Part shown: positions 54,257 through 63,235 of the stretch, piece after piece
Numbering within the stretch: the first letter of the stretch is position 1
Layout of the letters: each line of letters opens with the position of its first letter
Assembly: GCA_900637675.1 (NCBI GenBank)
Contig: LR134389.1
Span: forward strand, 62,001 to 126,000
Reading direction: 5' to 3'
Length of the DNA stretch: 64,000 nt
From: Streptococcus equi subsp. equi
Lineage (GTDB): Bacteria; Bacillota; Bacilli; Lactobacillales; Streptococcaceae
The notes under the pieces: generated by a model
What the model was told of the DNA's origin: nothing
Database searches by the model: none
The model's input: only the letters and a program-made list of their open reading frames with translations
Made by a program: the position numbers and the translations under genes

Positions 54257-56260
54257 ATGAAGAGACTGTTTATCATATTGTCTAATATACTAGTTAGCCT
54301 CTTTTTGGTTTGGGTATTTACGATCTGGTCAGATACCTTTGTTTCTCATTATTATCCGTCTGTTGTTGTTTTAGATGCTTCGCCTAAGGCAAGCTATAAT
54401 CAGGTTGAAGCAGGCTTAACCCGTCTAGCAGATGAAACAGACAGCTTAATTGCAATGCAGCACCAGGAGCCAGGGCCAGAAGGTACACCTATTGTGACCT
54501 ATACCTTATTTGGCAAGGGAAAGCTACCTGGTGGACTAGCTGAAAAGGTTATTGAGGAACCATCAAGGCTTAGTGTGGAGAATAATTACTTTATTCTTAA
54601 AGGCGGCTTGACTGTAGAGCGACTAAGAGACACATTAGCTGGGCTCGGTATGACCAAAATGACAGCGCTGAAGCCTTCATTTTTAGGGACTCTCGTTTTG
54701 ATTTTTAGCAGTGGTTCTCAGGCTTTAGGGATTGTGATATTCTGTCTAACCTTTGGGGCTTTGACCTTGATTGGCCATATTCGCACGCTGCGAGCAGTGG
54801 GTATCCGCTTGATTTCAGGTGAACGTCGCTGGCAGATCTTTCTTTATCCAATCAGGTCTGATGTGTGCTATTGCTGTCTAGGCCTACTACTTGGCCTTAG
54901 CCTGGCGGCTATTATGAGTCAGCTTATGTCTTTTTCACCGCTTGTTCTTTACCTGATTGGGATAGGTCTTGTTTGCTATAATCTTTTGCTGATAGCTATT
55001 GCCCTTTTCTTTGCTGGTTTATTTGTAATTGGGATTAAAAGAGTGCATTTGATGCAGGTGATTAAAGGTCAGATACCTGTCAGAGGTATCATTAGCTTGA
55101 TTTTAATTGCCCAATTGTTGGCAGTGCTGGTTGTTTCCTTTGGCGCTAGCCGGACCCTTCTTTATGTCCAGGCTGAAAGACAGCAGAAGCAGGGGCAGGC
55201 TGCTTGGCTACAAGAGGATAGGCTGGTTACTCTTTTAATAGGACGTGATGGCTTAGATATTGGAAATACGAAGGAAGCTATTGCCAAACAAAAGACTTGG
55301 TTTCATGTTATGGATCAGGCTGTTTCAGAGCATGGAGCGATCCTGTCTCGTCATTACCTAGTCGAGCGCGACCTGCAATCAGGCCTCTCTATGCTAACAG
55401 CCTCTTCTAGTTGGAATGATTACAGTCCACAAGGGAATGTGCTGCTTGTAACGCCTCAATATGTGAAGCACCAAAAAGTTGAGGTGGCACCTGATATTAG
55501 TGAAAAAATCAATCAGCTGTCCCTTGGAGAATTTGTCCTTCTTTTACCAGAGCATTTGAAAACACAGGCTGCACAGTACCAATCGGTCTTTGAATCAGCT
55601 GTAACTGGGCTTGCTTCAGGTGAGGGTCATCAGCCGATGACTGCTACTGTTTCTTATACAAAGACAGGCCAGGAACGCTTTCTTTATAACACAACACCGA
55701 TATCCTATCAGCAGTTTTTAAGGGATCCCATTATTGTTGTTTTGACGCCTAAGTCAACTGGCGAACAAGCCTATGCCTTTTGGGAGGTTGCTTTACAAAA
55801 TTATTTCCTTTTCGATCAGTTGGCAGATACTCAAACGCTCATCAAGCAAAACGGTATTGAGAACTGGGTAGGAGAGCTAAAAACTGGCTATCGCATTTAT
55901 GAGACATTGTTGAACAATCTTCGTAGGGAGATTTGGTTGATGATTGCAGGAGCTATATTAGGGATAGCGACCTCTATGTTGATGTTTAACACAATGAACC
56001 TTCTCTACTTTGAAGAATTTAGACGGGATATTTTCATTAAGCGCGTCTCTGGTCTTAGATTTTTTGAGCTGCATCGTCGTTATTTGCTGTCGCAGCTGCT
56101 TGTTTTCTTTGTTGGATTGGTGATTAGTGCCCTGTTAACACAGAATCCTCTTATGTGCCTGCTGGTTTTCTTCCTATTTCTAGGGAATGCCATATTGCTA
56201 CTATATCGGCAAATGAGAATAGAAAATAAGATGTCGCTGCTGATTTTGAAAGGAGCTTAG
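54257..56260 (+). CDS. bacteriocin-associated integral membrane protein (DUF1430, lactococcin 972 locus)
   Basis: 667 residues with a membrane helix at the N terminus, a large extracellular domain, a helix cluster around residues 145-310, a second soluble region, and a further helix group at the C terminus (MIAGAILGIATSMLMFNTM). This is the MacB/FtsX-like layout of DUF1430 proteins, the permease partner of lactococcin 972-type ABC systems for export or immunity. AAGGAG precedes the ATG; the ATPase gene starts one base after the stop. Confidence 0.82.
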   Translation: MKRLFIILSNILVSLFLVWVFTIWSDTFVSHYYPSVVVLDASPKASYNQVEAGLTRLADETDSLIAMQHQEPGPEGTPIVTYTLFGKGKLPGGLAEKVIEEPSRLSVENNYFILKGGLTVERLRDTLAGLGMTKMTALKPSFLGTLVLIFSSGSQALGIVIFCLTFGALTLIGHIRTLRAVGIRLISGERRWQIFLYPIRSDVCYCCLGLLLGLSLAAIMSQLMSFSPLVLYLIGIGLVCYNLLLIAIALFFAGLFVIGIKRVHLMQVIKGQIPVRGIISLILIAQLLAVLVVSFGASRTLLYVQAERQQKQGQAAWLQEDRLVTLLIGRDGLDIGNTKEAIAKQKTWFHVMDQAVSEHGAILSRHYLVERDLQSGLSMLTASSSWNDYSPQGNVLLVTPQYVKHQKVEVAPDISEKINQLSLGEFVLLLPEHLKTQAAQYQSVFESAVTGLASGEGHQPMTATVSYTKTGQERFLYNTTPISYQQFLRDPIIVVLTPKSTGEQAYAFWEVALQNYFLFDQLADTQTLIKQNGIENWVGELKTGYRIYETLLNNLRREIWLMIAGAILGIATSMLMFNTMNLLYFEEFRRDIFIKRVSGLRFFELHRRYLLSQLLVFFVGLVISALLTQNPLMCLLVFFLFLGNAILLLYRQMRIENKMSLLILKGA

Positions 56261-56261
56261 T

Positions 56262-56909
56262 ATGATTCGATTAGAAAAGGTTAGTAAATGCTTTGGTGAT
56301 CGTGTCTTATTTTCTGATTTGTCAATGACCTTTGAGTCTGGAAAGGTTTATGCCCTGATTGGGTCAAGCGGTAGTGGTAAGACAACCTTGATGAATATGC
56401 TGGCAGCTCTTGAGGATTATCAGGGTGAGATTTTCTTTCGTGGAAAAAACTTGAAAACATACAGATCCAGCGATTTTTTCCGTCACGAATTGGGCTACCT
56501 ATTTCAGCATTTTGGGCTGTTGGAGAGTCAGACGATTGCTGATAATTTGAAGCTAGGGCTAATTGGTCAAAAAATAAGCAAGGAGGAAGGCCGGCAAAGG
56601 GAATTAGAAGCCCTAAGGGCAGTTGGCTTGGATTATCTGAGCTTAGAAAAGCCTGTTTTTGAATTGTCTGGTGGTGAATACCAGCGTGTTGCCCTAGCTA
56701 AGGTGATGCTAAAAGATCCTCCCTTTATTTTAGCTGATGAGCCTACGGCTTCTATTGATCCAGAGGCTTCTAAGGCAATTATGGCTATTTTGCTGTCACT
56801 TCGGCATAAAAATCGGACAATTATCATCGCAACCCACAGCCCAAGCATTTGGGAAATGGCAGATGAGGTCATCTCTGTTGATCAGCTTAGCAGCCTCACC
56901 AGGCTCTAA
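56262..56909 (+). CDS. ABC transporter ATP-binding protein, lactococcin 972 type
   Basis: 215 residues. Walker A GSSGSGKTTL, signature LSGGEYQRVALAK, Walker B FILADEPTASIDPE. Members with this short form next to a DUF1430 protein belong to putative bacteriocin export/immunity ATPases. AAAGGAG lies in the end of the previous gene. Confidence 0.88.
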   Translation: MIRLEKVSKCFGDRVLFSDLSMTFESGKVYALIGSSGSGKTTLMNMLAALEDYQGEIFFRGKNLKTYRSSDFFRHELGYLFQHFGLLESQTIADNLKLGLIGQKISKEEGRQRELEALRAVGLDYLSLEKPVFELSGGEYQRVALAKVMLKDPPFILADEPTASIDPEASKAIMAILLSLRHKNRTIIIATHSPSIWEMADEVISVDQLSSLTRL

Positions 56910-57061
56910 ATAAAGCCTGGACTAGCTAAGTGATTAAGGCTTGACCTTGTCATCATAGCATCGCAAAAGGATTCTGCGCTGTTTGTAGCGTGCTGAATTC
57001 CTTACTTGATGTTAAACATTTATCAAAAAATGGCCTTTTTCTTGAGGCTATTTTTTTATTT

Positions 57062-57069
57062 TTCGAATA
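57062..57069 (+). promoter_or_regulatory. CIN/com box for SigX (ComX)
   Basis: TTCGAATA preceded by a T-rich stretch, one base from the competence consensus TACGAATA, 20 bases before comYA. It implies control of the operon by the competence sigma factor. Confidence 0.65.
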
Positions 57070-57089
57070 GTCTTAGTGAGGAGGTAAGA

Positions 57090-58028
57090 ATGATTCAAGA
57101 ATTAGCCAAGCGGCTTATCAGGCAGGCTGAAGAATTGCAGGCTCAGGATATTTATATACTACCAAGGGGGACAGGCTATGAGCTTTTGATGAGGGTAGGT
57201 GATGATAGGAGGCTAATAGATGTTTGTGAAAGTGATCGGATGGCTAATCTTATTAGTCACTTTAAGTTCGTTGCAGGAATGAATGTGGGCGAAAAAAGAC
57301 GCTGTCAGCTCGGTGCTTGTGACTACGACCTTGATGACACTAAGGTGTCTCTACGATTATCAGCTGTGGGTGATTATCAGGGACAGGAGAGCTTGGTTAT
57401 TCGTCTCTTGTATCATCATCAACGCCAGCTCAGGTATTGGTTTGATGGTTTAGAGCGAGTCACATCAGCTATTGGAGCTAGAGGCCTTTACCTCTTTTCT
57501 GGACCGGTGGGATCAGGTAAGACAACCCTGATGTATCAGCTAGTCTCTGACTATTGCAAGGAGCTTCAGGTGATCAGTATTGAGGATCCTGTGGAAATAA
57601 AAAATGACCAGCTCCTGCAATTACAGGTTAACGATAGCATTGGCATGACATACGATAATCTGATTAAGCTTTCCTTGCGTCATCGTCCAGATGTGTTGAT
57701 TATCGGAGAAATTAGAGATACACAGACTGCTAGAGCGGTTATTAGGGCTAGCCTAACAGGAGCAATGGTCTTTTCAACCGTCCATGCAAAGAGTATTTCA
57801 GGCGTTTACGCTAGACTGCTAGAATTAGGCATTTCTAGGGCAGAATTGGATAATAGTCTAGCAATGGTTGCTTACCAGCGATTTATTAGTGGAGGTGCTT
57901 TAATTGATTGTGCACAAAAGGAATTTGAACATCATCAAGCCAACCGGTGGAATCAGCAGATTGATCAGCTTCTTGCGGAGGGACATCTCAATACCAGGCA
58001 GGCAAGGCTTGAAAAAATTATCCAGTAA
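57090..58028 (+). CDS. comYA: competence pseudopilus assembly ATPase ComYA (ComGA)
   Basis: 312 residues from ATG 57090, which has GAGGAGG upstream; the longer reading from 57006 crosses the CIN box. GspE/PilB family: Walker A GPVGSGKTTLM, Asp box and Walker B VLIIGEIRDTQTA. It powers assembly of the DNA-uptake pilus. It overlaps comYB by 68 bases. Confidence 0.93.
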   Translation: MIQELAKRLIRQAEELQAQDIYILPRGTGYELLMRVGDDRRLIDVCESDRMANLISHFKFVAGMNVGEKRRCQLGACDYDLDDTKVSLRLSAVGDYQGQESLVIRLLYHHQRQLRYWFDGLERVTSAIGARGLYLFSGPVGSGKTTLMYQLVSDYCKELQVISIEDPVEIKNDQLLQLQVNDSIGMTYDNLIKLSLRHRPDVLIIGEIRDTQTARAVIRASLTGAMVFSTVHAKSISGVYARLLELGISRAELDNSLAMVAYQRFISGGALIDCAQKEFEHHQANRWNQQIDQLLAEGHLNTRQARLEKIIQ

Positions 58029-58995
58029 GCAGCAGGAAAAGCTTATCCAATTGCTCTATAACCTATTGTCTAACGGCTTTAATTTGACAGAGGTCATTGC
58101 TTTTTTGAGAAAAAGCCAGCTGCTACTGCCAGTCTATGTTACAAGTATGGAAGCAAGCCTATTAAAGGGCAACGGCCTTGCTGACATGCTAGCAGCCTTA
58201 GGTTACTCTGATGCTGTTATGACACAAATTAATCTGGCAGATAAGCATGGCAATATCAAGCTAACCTTGGAAAAAATTCAGGACTATCTGAGTCAATTTC
58301 GCCAAATCAAGCGAAAGACCATCGAGGCAGTCACTTATCCGATTATACTTTTGGGTTTTCTAGTGGTTATCATGCTAGGCTTGCGTCATTACCTAATCCC
58401 TCAGCTAGAGAGTCAAAATACCTTGACTGACTTGTTGCTTCATTTGCCTCATTATTTCTTAGGTTTTTGTTTGCTTGTGCTGTTGCTAATTGGCTCTTTT
58501 TACCTATATGCCAAGTCCTGTAGTCGGCTAAAACTATTTAGTCAGCTGAGCTATTATCCTATCATTGGGTCCTTATTGCGGCAATATTTGACAGCCTACT
58601 ATGCTAGAGAATGGGGCAACCTCATCGGACAAGGCTTAGAATTAATCACCATTTTAGAGATGATGTCAAACGAAAAGTCACAGCTCATGCGAGAGCTTGC
58701 CAAGGATATCAAGCAGAGTCTACTAGCTGGCCAATCCTTTCATCAAAGGGTTGCAGCTTATCCCTTTTTTAAAAAGGAGCTAAGCCTAATGATTGAATAT
58801 GGTGACATCAAATCAAAGCTTGGTCAGGAATTAGATATCTATTCCCAAGAAAGCTGGGAGACCTTTTTTAGTCAGCTTAATCGGGCAACACAATGGATCC
58901 AGCCGATTATTTTTTTAGTGGTTGCTGTGGTTATTGTGATGATTTATGCTGCTATTTTATTACCAATTTATCAACAGATGGGAGATGTTTTTTAA
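57961..58995 (+). CDS. comYB: competence pilus membrane platform protein ComYB (ComGB)
   Basis: 344 residues from TTG 57961 (LISFLRRDIS), the start that matches family length. GspF/PilC family with two homologous helical domains and three membrane helices (PIILLGFLVVIMLGLRHYL; HYFLGFCLLVLLLIGSFYL; IIFLVVAVVIVMIYAAIL). It anchors pilus assembly in the membrane. Confidence 0.92.
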   Translation: MISFLRRDISIPGRQGLKKLSSKQQEKLIQLLYNLLSNGFNLTEVIAFLRKSQLLLPVYVTSMEASLLKGNGLADMLAALGYSDAVMTQINLADKHGNIKLTLEKIQDYLSQFRQIKRKTIEAVTYPIILLGFLVVIMLGLRHYLIPQLESQNTLTDLLLHLPHYFLGFCLLVLLLIGSFYLYAKSCSRLKLFSQLSYYPIIGSLLRQYLTAYYAREWGNLIGQGLELITILEMMSNEKSQLMRELAKDIKQSLLAGQSFHQRVAAYPFFKKELSLMIEYGDIKSKLGQELDIYSQESWETFFSQLNRATQWIQPIIFLVVAVVIVMIYAAILLPIYQQMGDVF

Positions 58996-59319
58996 ATGAA
59001 AATGAGATTATCAATCTTAAAAGATCAAGGTGTTCAGGCCTTCACTTTACTGGAAATGCTTCTGGTTTTGTTAATCATTAGTGTTTTGATGCTGTTATTT
59101 GTTCCAAATTTAAGTAAACAAAAGGATAAGGTGACAGACACAGGCAATGCTGCGGTGGTAAAGCTGGTTGAAAATCAGGCAGAGCTTTATGAATTATCAC
59201 ATGGGGAAAAGCCAAGCCTGAAGCAGCTGCAAGAGGATGGAAGTATCAGTGACAAGCAGCAAAAGGCTTATCAGGATTATTATGCAAAGCATAAAGATGA
59301 AGCTAAGAAGCTCAATTAA
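58996..59319 (+). CDS. comYC: major competence pseudopilin ComYC (ComGC)
   Basis: 107 residues with the prepilin signal QAFTLLEMLLVLLIISVL, cut by the prepilin peptidase before F. Subunit of the transformation pilus. Starts directly after the comYB stop (TTTTTAAATG). Confidence 0.94.
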   Translation: MKMRLSILKDQGVQAFTLLEMLLVLLIISVLMLLFVPNLSKQKDKVTDTGNAAVVKLVENQAELYELSHGEKPSLKQLQEDGSISDKQQKAYQDYYAKHKDEAKKLN

Positions 59320-59722
59320 AGCTTTTACCCTCTTAGAGGGTTTACTGACACTTTTTCTGATTAGCTTTATGCTGCTGTACTTGTCACTACCGGTATCAGA
59401 TAGCTATGCTAGGGTTGAGGAGCATCTCTTTTTCATGCGCTTTGAACAGGCTTATAGGCACCTACAGAAGCTATCGATATTACGTCAAAAAGAGCATGTG
59501 CTGGTCTTAAAGCCACATTATATTAAGGCCGAAGAAGCTATTTTGCCTCTACCAAAGCAGGTCAAGCTAAAATCTACCCAGACCTTAACCATTGATAAAC
59601 TGGGCGGCAACCATTCGCTGGCAAGAGTTGTCTTTGAAAATAGAGATCGGCAGATTACTTATCAATTTTATTTAGGGAGTGGTAATTATCAAAAAACAAG
59701 TCAAAGCCTACATCGCTCTTGA
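59297..59722 (+). CDS. comYD: minor pseudopilin ComYD (ComGD)
   Basis: 141 residues from ATG 59297 (an ATG at 59282 is the alternative). Prepilin motif KAFTLLEGLLTLFLISF. It overlaps comYC by 23 bases. Confidence 0.9.
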   Translation: MKLRSSIKAFTLLEGLLTLFLISFMLLYLSLPVSDSYARVEEHLFFMRFEQAYRHLQKLSILRQKEHVLVLKPHYIKAEEAILPLPKQVKLKSTQTLTIDKLGGNHSLARVVFENRDRQITYQFYLGSGNYQKTSQSLHRS

Positions 59723-59969
59723 AGGCTTGATAGCGACAGGACTTATTCTTGTTATTGTAACACTGATACTGTCAGCCCTGCGTTATAGCCAACAGGAGCT
59801 GTCGGCCTGTCGCCAAAAGCAAGAGCTGTTGAATACAGCTGTGATGGCTATGCAGACAAAACAAAGGGCATTAAGCCTTAATGGTTGTCATATTAAGCTA
59901 TTATCACATCAGAAGGGTATCGCTATTGTTGAAAAAGACCAAACGATTATTAGGATTGAAAGACAGTAG
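59679..59969 (+). CDS. comYE: minor pseudopilin ComYE (ComGE)
   Basis: 96 residues from GTG 59679. One N-terminal helix (KAYIALEGLIATGLILVIV) with the glutamate of type IV pilin-like proteins. It overlaps comYD by 44 bases. Confidence 0.88.
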   Translation: MVIIKKQVKAYIALEGLIATGLILVIVTLILSALRYSQQELSACRQKQELLNTAVMAMQTKQRALSLNGCHIKLLSHQKGIAIVEKDQTIIRIERQ

Positions 59970-60390
59970 GCTAAAGGCTTTCACCTTGATAGAGTGCCTT
60001 ATTGCCTTGCTTGTCATCTCAGGCTCTTTATTAGTTTATCAGGCCTTAACCAAGAGCCTTATGGCAAATGAGAGGTATCTAGCAGCAAATGATCAGAACA
60101 ACTGGCTTTTGTTTTCCCAGCAATTGCGAGCAGAGCTTTCAGGTACTACCCTACAGGGTGTCCGCAATAATAGGCTATATGTTGAAAAGGACAAGAAGGC
60201 TTTGTCCTTTGGACAGGTCAAGGGCCATGATTTTAGAAAAGCAGCTAGCAATGGTCAAGGCTATCAGCCCATGCTGTTTGGCTTGTCAAGTAGCCAAATA
60301 ACAGCAGTAGGTCAGCAGGTGACCATCAAGCTGAAATGGCAAAGCGGCTTAGAAAGGACCTTTATTTATGCATTTCAAGAGAAGGGTTAA
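59926..60390 (+). CDS. comYF: minor pseudopilin ComYF (ComGF)
   Basis: About 154 residues from TTG 59926 or 59929, eight bases past AGAAGGG. Prepilin motif KAFTLIECLIALLVISGS. It overlaps comYE. Confidence 0.88.
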   Translation: MLKKTKRLLGLKDSRLKAFTLIECLIALLVISGSLLVYQALTKSLMANERYLAANDQNNWLLFSQQLRAELSGTTLQGVRNNRLYVEKDKKALSFGQVKGHDFRKAASNGQGYQPMLFGLSSSQITAVGQQVTIKLKWQSGLERTFIYAFQEKG

Positions 60391-60730
60391 GGCAGGAGTG
60401 CTTTTGTATGCTTTGCTGATGGCATCGGTCTTTTTATTACTGTTACAGGCTTATCTTAGTCATATTAGCCAGCTACATCAGGAATATCAGGCTCAGATGG
60501 ACTACGCAAAGGCTCAGCTAATAGCAGAAATGGTTTATCAGGAGCAGCCTTCTGGCGATGGTCAGATTGCCTTTAATTGTGGTCAGGTTAGCTATAAGTC
60601 GCATAAGCAGCGTTTTATAATTGAGATCAAATTACCACATCAGCAGCTATATCAATTTAGCTATCCTGAAGTTCAGCAGGCCTCTCAGACTTCTAAAAAG
60701 CAGTCTGAGCTTAAGCAATCACTCCCATAA
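60368..60730 (+). CDS. comYG: competence protein ComYG (ComGG)
   Basis: 120 residues with an N-terminal helix (GVLLYALLMASVFLLLLQAY). Last pilin-like gene of comYA-G. It ends 11 bases before the left end of an IS element and seems complete. Confidence 0.87.
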   Translation: MHFKRRVKAGVLLYALLMASVFLLLLQAYLSHISQLHQEYQAQMDYAKAQLIAEMVYQEQPSGDGQIAFNCGQVSYKSHKQRFIIEIKLPHQQLYQFSYPEVQQASQTSKKQSELKQSLP

Positions 60731-60795
60731 CTAAGGGACTGTGAACTGCCCCCCAAAAGTTAGACATAAAATCTAACAATTGGGGGGCTATTTTT

Positions 60796-61311
60796 ATGAC
60801 ATTGAGTTATGAAGACAAGGTTCAAATCTATGAGCTACGGCACATTGGAAAGTCCATTAAATGCTTATCAGAAAAGTTTAGTATTGCAGAATCTGACCTC
60901 AAATACATGATTCGCCTGATTGACAGGTATGGGTTAGCCATTGTCCAAAAAGGTAAGAATAGTTATTATTCTCCAGAACTGAAGCAAGAGATAATAGATA
61001 AAGTTCTGATTGATGGTCAATCTCAAAAACAGACGTCCTTAGACTATGCTTTACCAAATTCTAGTATGCTTTCAAGGTGGATAGCGCAATACAAGAAAAA
61101 CGGCTATACTATTCTTGAGAAAAGAAGAGGGAGGCCACCAAAGATGGGACGTCAACCAAAGAAGACTTTAGAACAAATGACAGAGTTGGAGCGACTCCAA
61201 AAAGAATTAGACTACCTTAGAGCGGAGAATGCTGTGCTAAAAAAGCTGAGAGAATACCGGTTGAGGGACGAAGCAAAGCTCAAAGAGCAACAGAAATCAT
61301 CCAAGAATTAA
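60796..61311 (+). CDS. IS3-family OrfA
   Basis: 171 residues with two helix-turn-helix motifs ([40 protein letters not shown]) and a C-terminal leucine zipper. It binds the IS ends. An A-AAA-AAG slippery heptamer lies in frame at 61239-61245 for -1 shifting to OrfAB. Confidence 0.9.
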   Translation: MTLSYEDKVQIYELRHIGKSIKCLSEKFSIAESDLKYMIRLIDRYGLAIVQKGKNSYYSPELKQEIIDKVLIDGQSQKQTSLDYALPNSSMLSRWIAQYKKNGYTILEKRRGRPPKMGRQPKKTLEQMTELERLQKELDYLRAENAVLKKLREYRLRDEAKLKEQQKSSKN

Positions 61312-61334
61312 TCGGTCAATTTTCTCTAGCAACT

Positions 61335-62138
61335 TTGCTTGAAATCCTTGATTTATCGCGGTCAACCTATTATTATCAAGTCAAGCAACTAGCTCAAGAA
61401 GATAAGGACATGGACTTAAAGGAGCTCATTCAAGGCATCTATGATGAACATCATGGCAATTATGGCTATCGTCGCATTCATCTGGAACTAAGAAATCGTG
61501 GTTTTATCGTCAATCACAAAAAAGTACAACGTTTGATGACTGTCATGGGCTTAAAAGCTCGTATCCGTCGTAAGCGCAAGTATTCTTCTTACAAAGGTGA
61601 GGTTGGCAAAAAGGCTGATAATCTGATTAAACGTCAGTTTGAAGGTTCTAAGCCCTACGAGAAGTGCTATACCGATGTGACGGAATTTACCTTACCTGAG
61701 GGGAAACTCTATCTATCGCCTGTTCTTGACGGCTATAACAGTGAGATTATTGATTTCACCCTGTCTCGATCGCCTGACTTGAAGCAAGTACAAACCATGC
61801 TTGAGAAGGCTTTTCCAGCGGATTCGTACAATGGAACGATTCTCCACAGCGATCAAGGCTGGTAATATCAACATCAGTCTTATCATCACTTTTTGGAGAC
61901 TAAAGGCATTCGTCCATCCATGTCTCGCAAGGGAAATAGTCCAGATAATGGGATGATGGAGTCCTTCTTTGGTATTCTCAAATCTGAGATGTTTTACGGC
62001 CTTGAGACAACTTATCAATCCCTTAATGAGCTCGAACAAGCAATCACTGAATACATCTTTTACTACAACAACAAACGCATTAAAGCAAAGCTAAAAGGAC
62101 TTAGCCCTGTGCAATACAGAACTAAATCCTTTCACTAA
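61335..62138 (+). pseudogene. IS3-family OrfB transposase, nonsense mutation
   Basis: DDE integrase domain with D in KCYTDVTEF, D in SPVLDGYNSE and E in DNGMMESFFGIL. In-frame TAA at 61863-61865 (expected CAA, Gln, in HSDQGW-QYQH) cuts the protein between the second Asp and the Glu. The frame is open upstream to the slippery site. Transposase is thus dead unless the stop is read through. Confidence 0.88.
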
Positions 62139-62222
62139 TATGTCGTGTCCAACTTTTGGGGGTCAGTACACCTGGCTAGTGGTATTCTTTTCATTTCAGC
62201 CTTATTTTGATATGATAGACGT

Positions 62223-63176
62223 ATGAATTTTGAAAAGATTGAACAAGCCTATGAGCTTATATTAGAAAATAGCCAGCTGATTGAAAATGATTTAAAAACG
62301 CATATCTATGATGCTATTGTTGAGCAGAATTCTTTTTATCTGGGAGCCCAAGGAGCAAGCCCTCAGGTTGCTAAAAATATTGAGACGTTGAAGGCCTTGC
62401 AGTTAACCAAGGAGGAGTGGCGCCAGGCTTATCAGTTTGTTTTGATCAAGGCTGGGAAAACAGAGCCATTACAGGCCAACCACCAATTTACCCCAGACGC
62501 GATCGGCTTTATCATGCTTTATATTTTGGAGACCTTGAGCTCACAAGAGTCACTTGATGTGCTTGAGATTGGCAGTGGAACAGGTAATTTAGCTCAAACT
62601 ATTTTAAACCACTCACATAAGAGCATTGATTATTTAGGCATTGAGCTTGATGATTTACTAATTGATCTATCAGCTAGTATCGCTGAAATCATGGGGTCAT
62701 CAGCCCAGTTTATTCAAGAGGATGCTATCAGACCTCAGCTGTTAAAAGAAAGTGATCTCATCATTAGCGATTTGCCAGTTGGTTTTTATCCTAACGACGA
62801 TATTGCTAGCAGGTATCAGGTGGCTAGCTCAGATGAGCATACCTATGCCCATCATTTACTGATGGAGCAAGCCTTAAAGTACCTGAAAAAAGATGGCTTT
62901 GCTATTTTCTTAGCACCGGTAAATCTTTTGAGCAGCCCACAAAGTCACCTCTTAAAACAATGGCTGAAGGGCTATGCTCAGGTTGTGGCCTTGATTACTT
63001 TGCCTGAGGCTGTGTTTGGAAATCCAGCTAATGCAAAATCGATTATTGTTCTTTGTAAGCAATCGAATCGCTTTGCAGAAACCTTTGTTTACCCCATTAG
63101 GGATTTGAAATCTGTTGATAATGTTCGTGATTTTATGGAAAACTTCAAAAATTGGAAACGGGATAATGTTATTTAA
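62223..63176 (+). CDS. comYH: class I SAM-dependent methyltransferase (N6-adenine type), post-comYG gene
   Basis: 317 residues with motif I LEIGSGTGNLAQT, a catalytic-like ISDLPVGFYP (where DNA adenine methylases have NPPY), and a YxxxxY-type distal region. It is the gene that follows comYG in many streptococci; its substrate is not known and it is not required for pilus assembly as far as I know. Here the IS parts it from comYG; a weak TATGATAGA lies before its ATG. Confidence 0.82.
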   Translation: MNFEKIEQAYELILENSQLIENDLKTHIYDAIVEQNSFYLGAQGASPQVAKNIETLKALQLTKEEWRQAYQFVLIKAGKTEPLQANHQFTPDAIGFIMLYILETLSSQESLDVLEIGSGTGNLAQTILNHSHKSIDYLGIELDDLLIDLSASIAEIMGSSAQFIQEDAIRPQLLKESDLIISDLPVGFYPNDDIASRYQVASSDEHTYAHHLLMEQALKYLKKDGFAIFLAPVNLLSSPQSHLLKQWLKGYAQVVALITLPEAVFGNPANAKSIIVLCKQSNRFAETFVYPIRDLKSVDNVRDFMENFKNWKRDNVI

Positions 63177-63189
63177 GAGAATTTTTTGA

Positions 63190-63195
63190 TATAAT
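63190..63195 (+). promoter_or_regulatory. ackA promoter -10
   Basis: TATAAT with upstream TG (TTGATATAAT), 41 bases before ackA. Confidence 0.55.
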
Positions 63196-63208
63196 AGAAA
63201 AGCATTGC

Positions 63209-63222
63209 AGAAAACGATTTCA
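63209..63222. promoter_or_regulatory. possible CcpA (cre) site
   Basis: AGAAAACGATTTCA differs by one base from TGAAAACGNTTTCA. It lies downstream of the -10, so its effect, if any, would be repression or modulation. Confidence 0.35.
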
Positions 63223-63235
63223 AGAGAGGTAAAAC

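Larger units (their letters stand above)
60742..62170 (+). mobile_element. IS3-family (IS150 group) insertion sequence
   Basis: 1429 bases with 25-bp terminal inverted repeats (left TGAACTGCCCCCCAAAAGTT.., right complement TGTACTGACCCCCAAAAGTT..; three mismatches). It holds orfA and orfB in the -1 frame. It lies between comYG and the methyltransferase gene that usually follows. No clear target duplication: left flank ACTG, right flank CCTG. Confidence 0.9.

Noticed and set aside
60736-62176. Target-site duplication of the IS3 element
   Set aside because: Flanks ACTG and CCTG share at most CTG in shifted register, which is not a convincing duplication.
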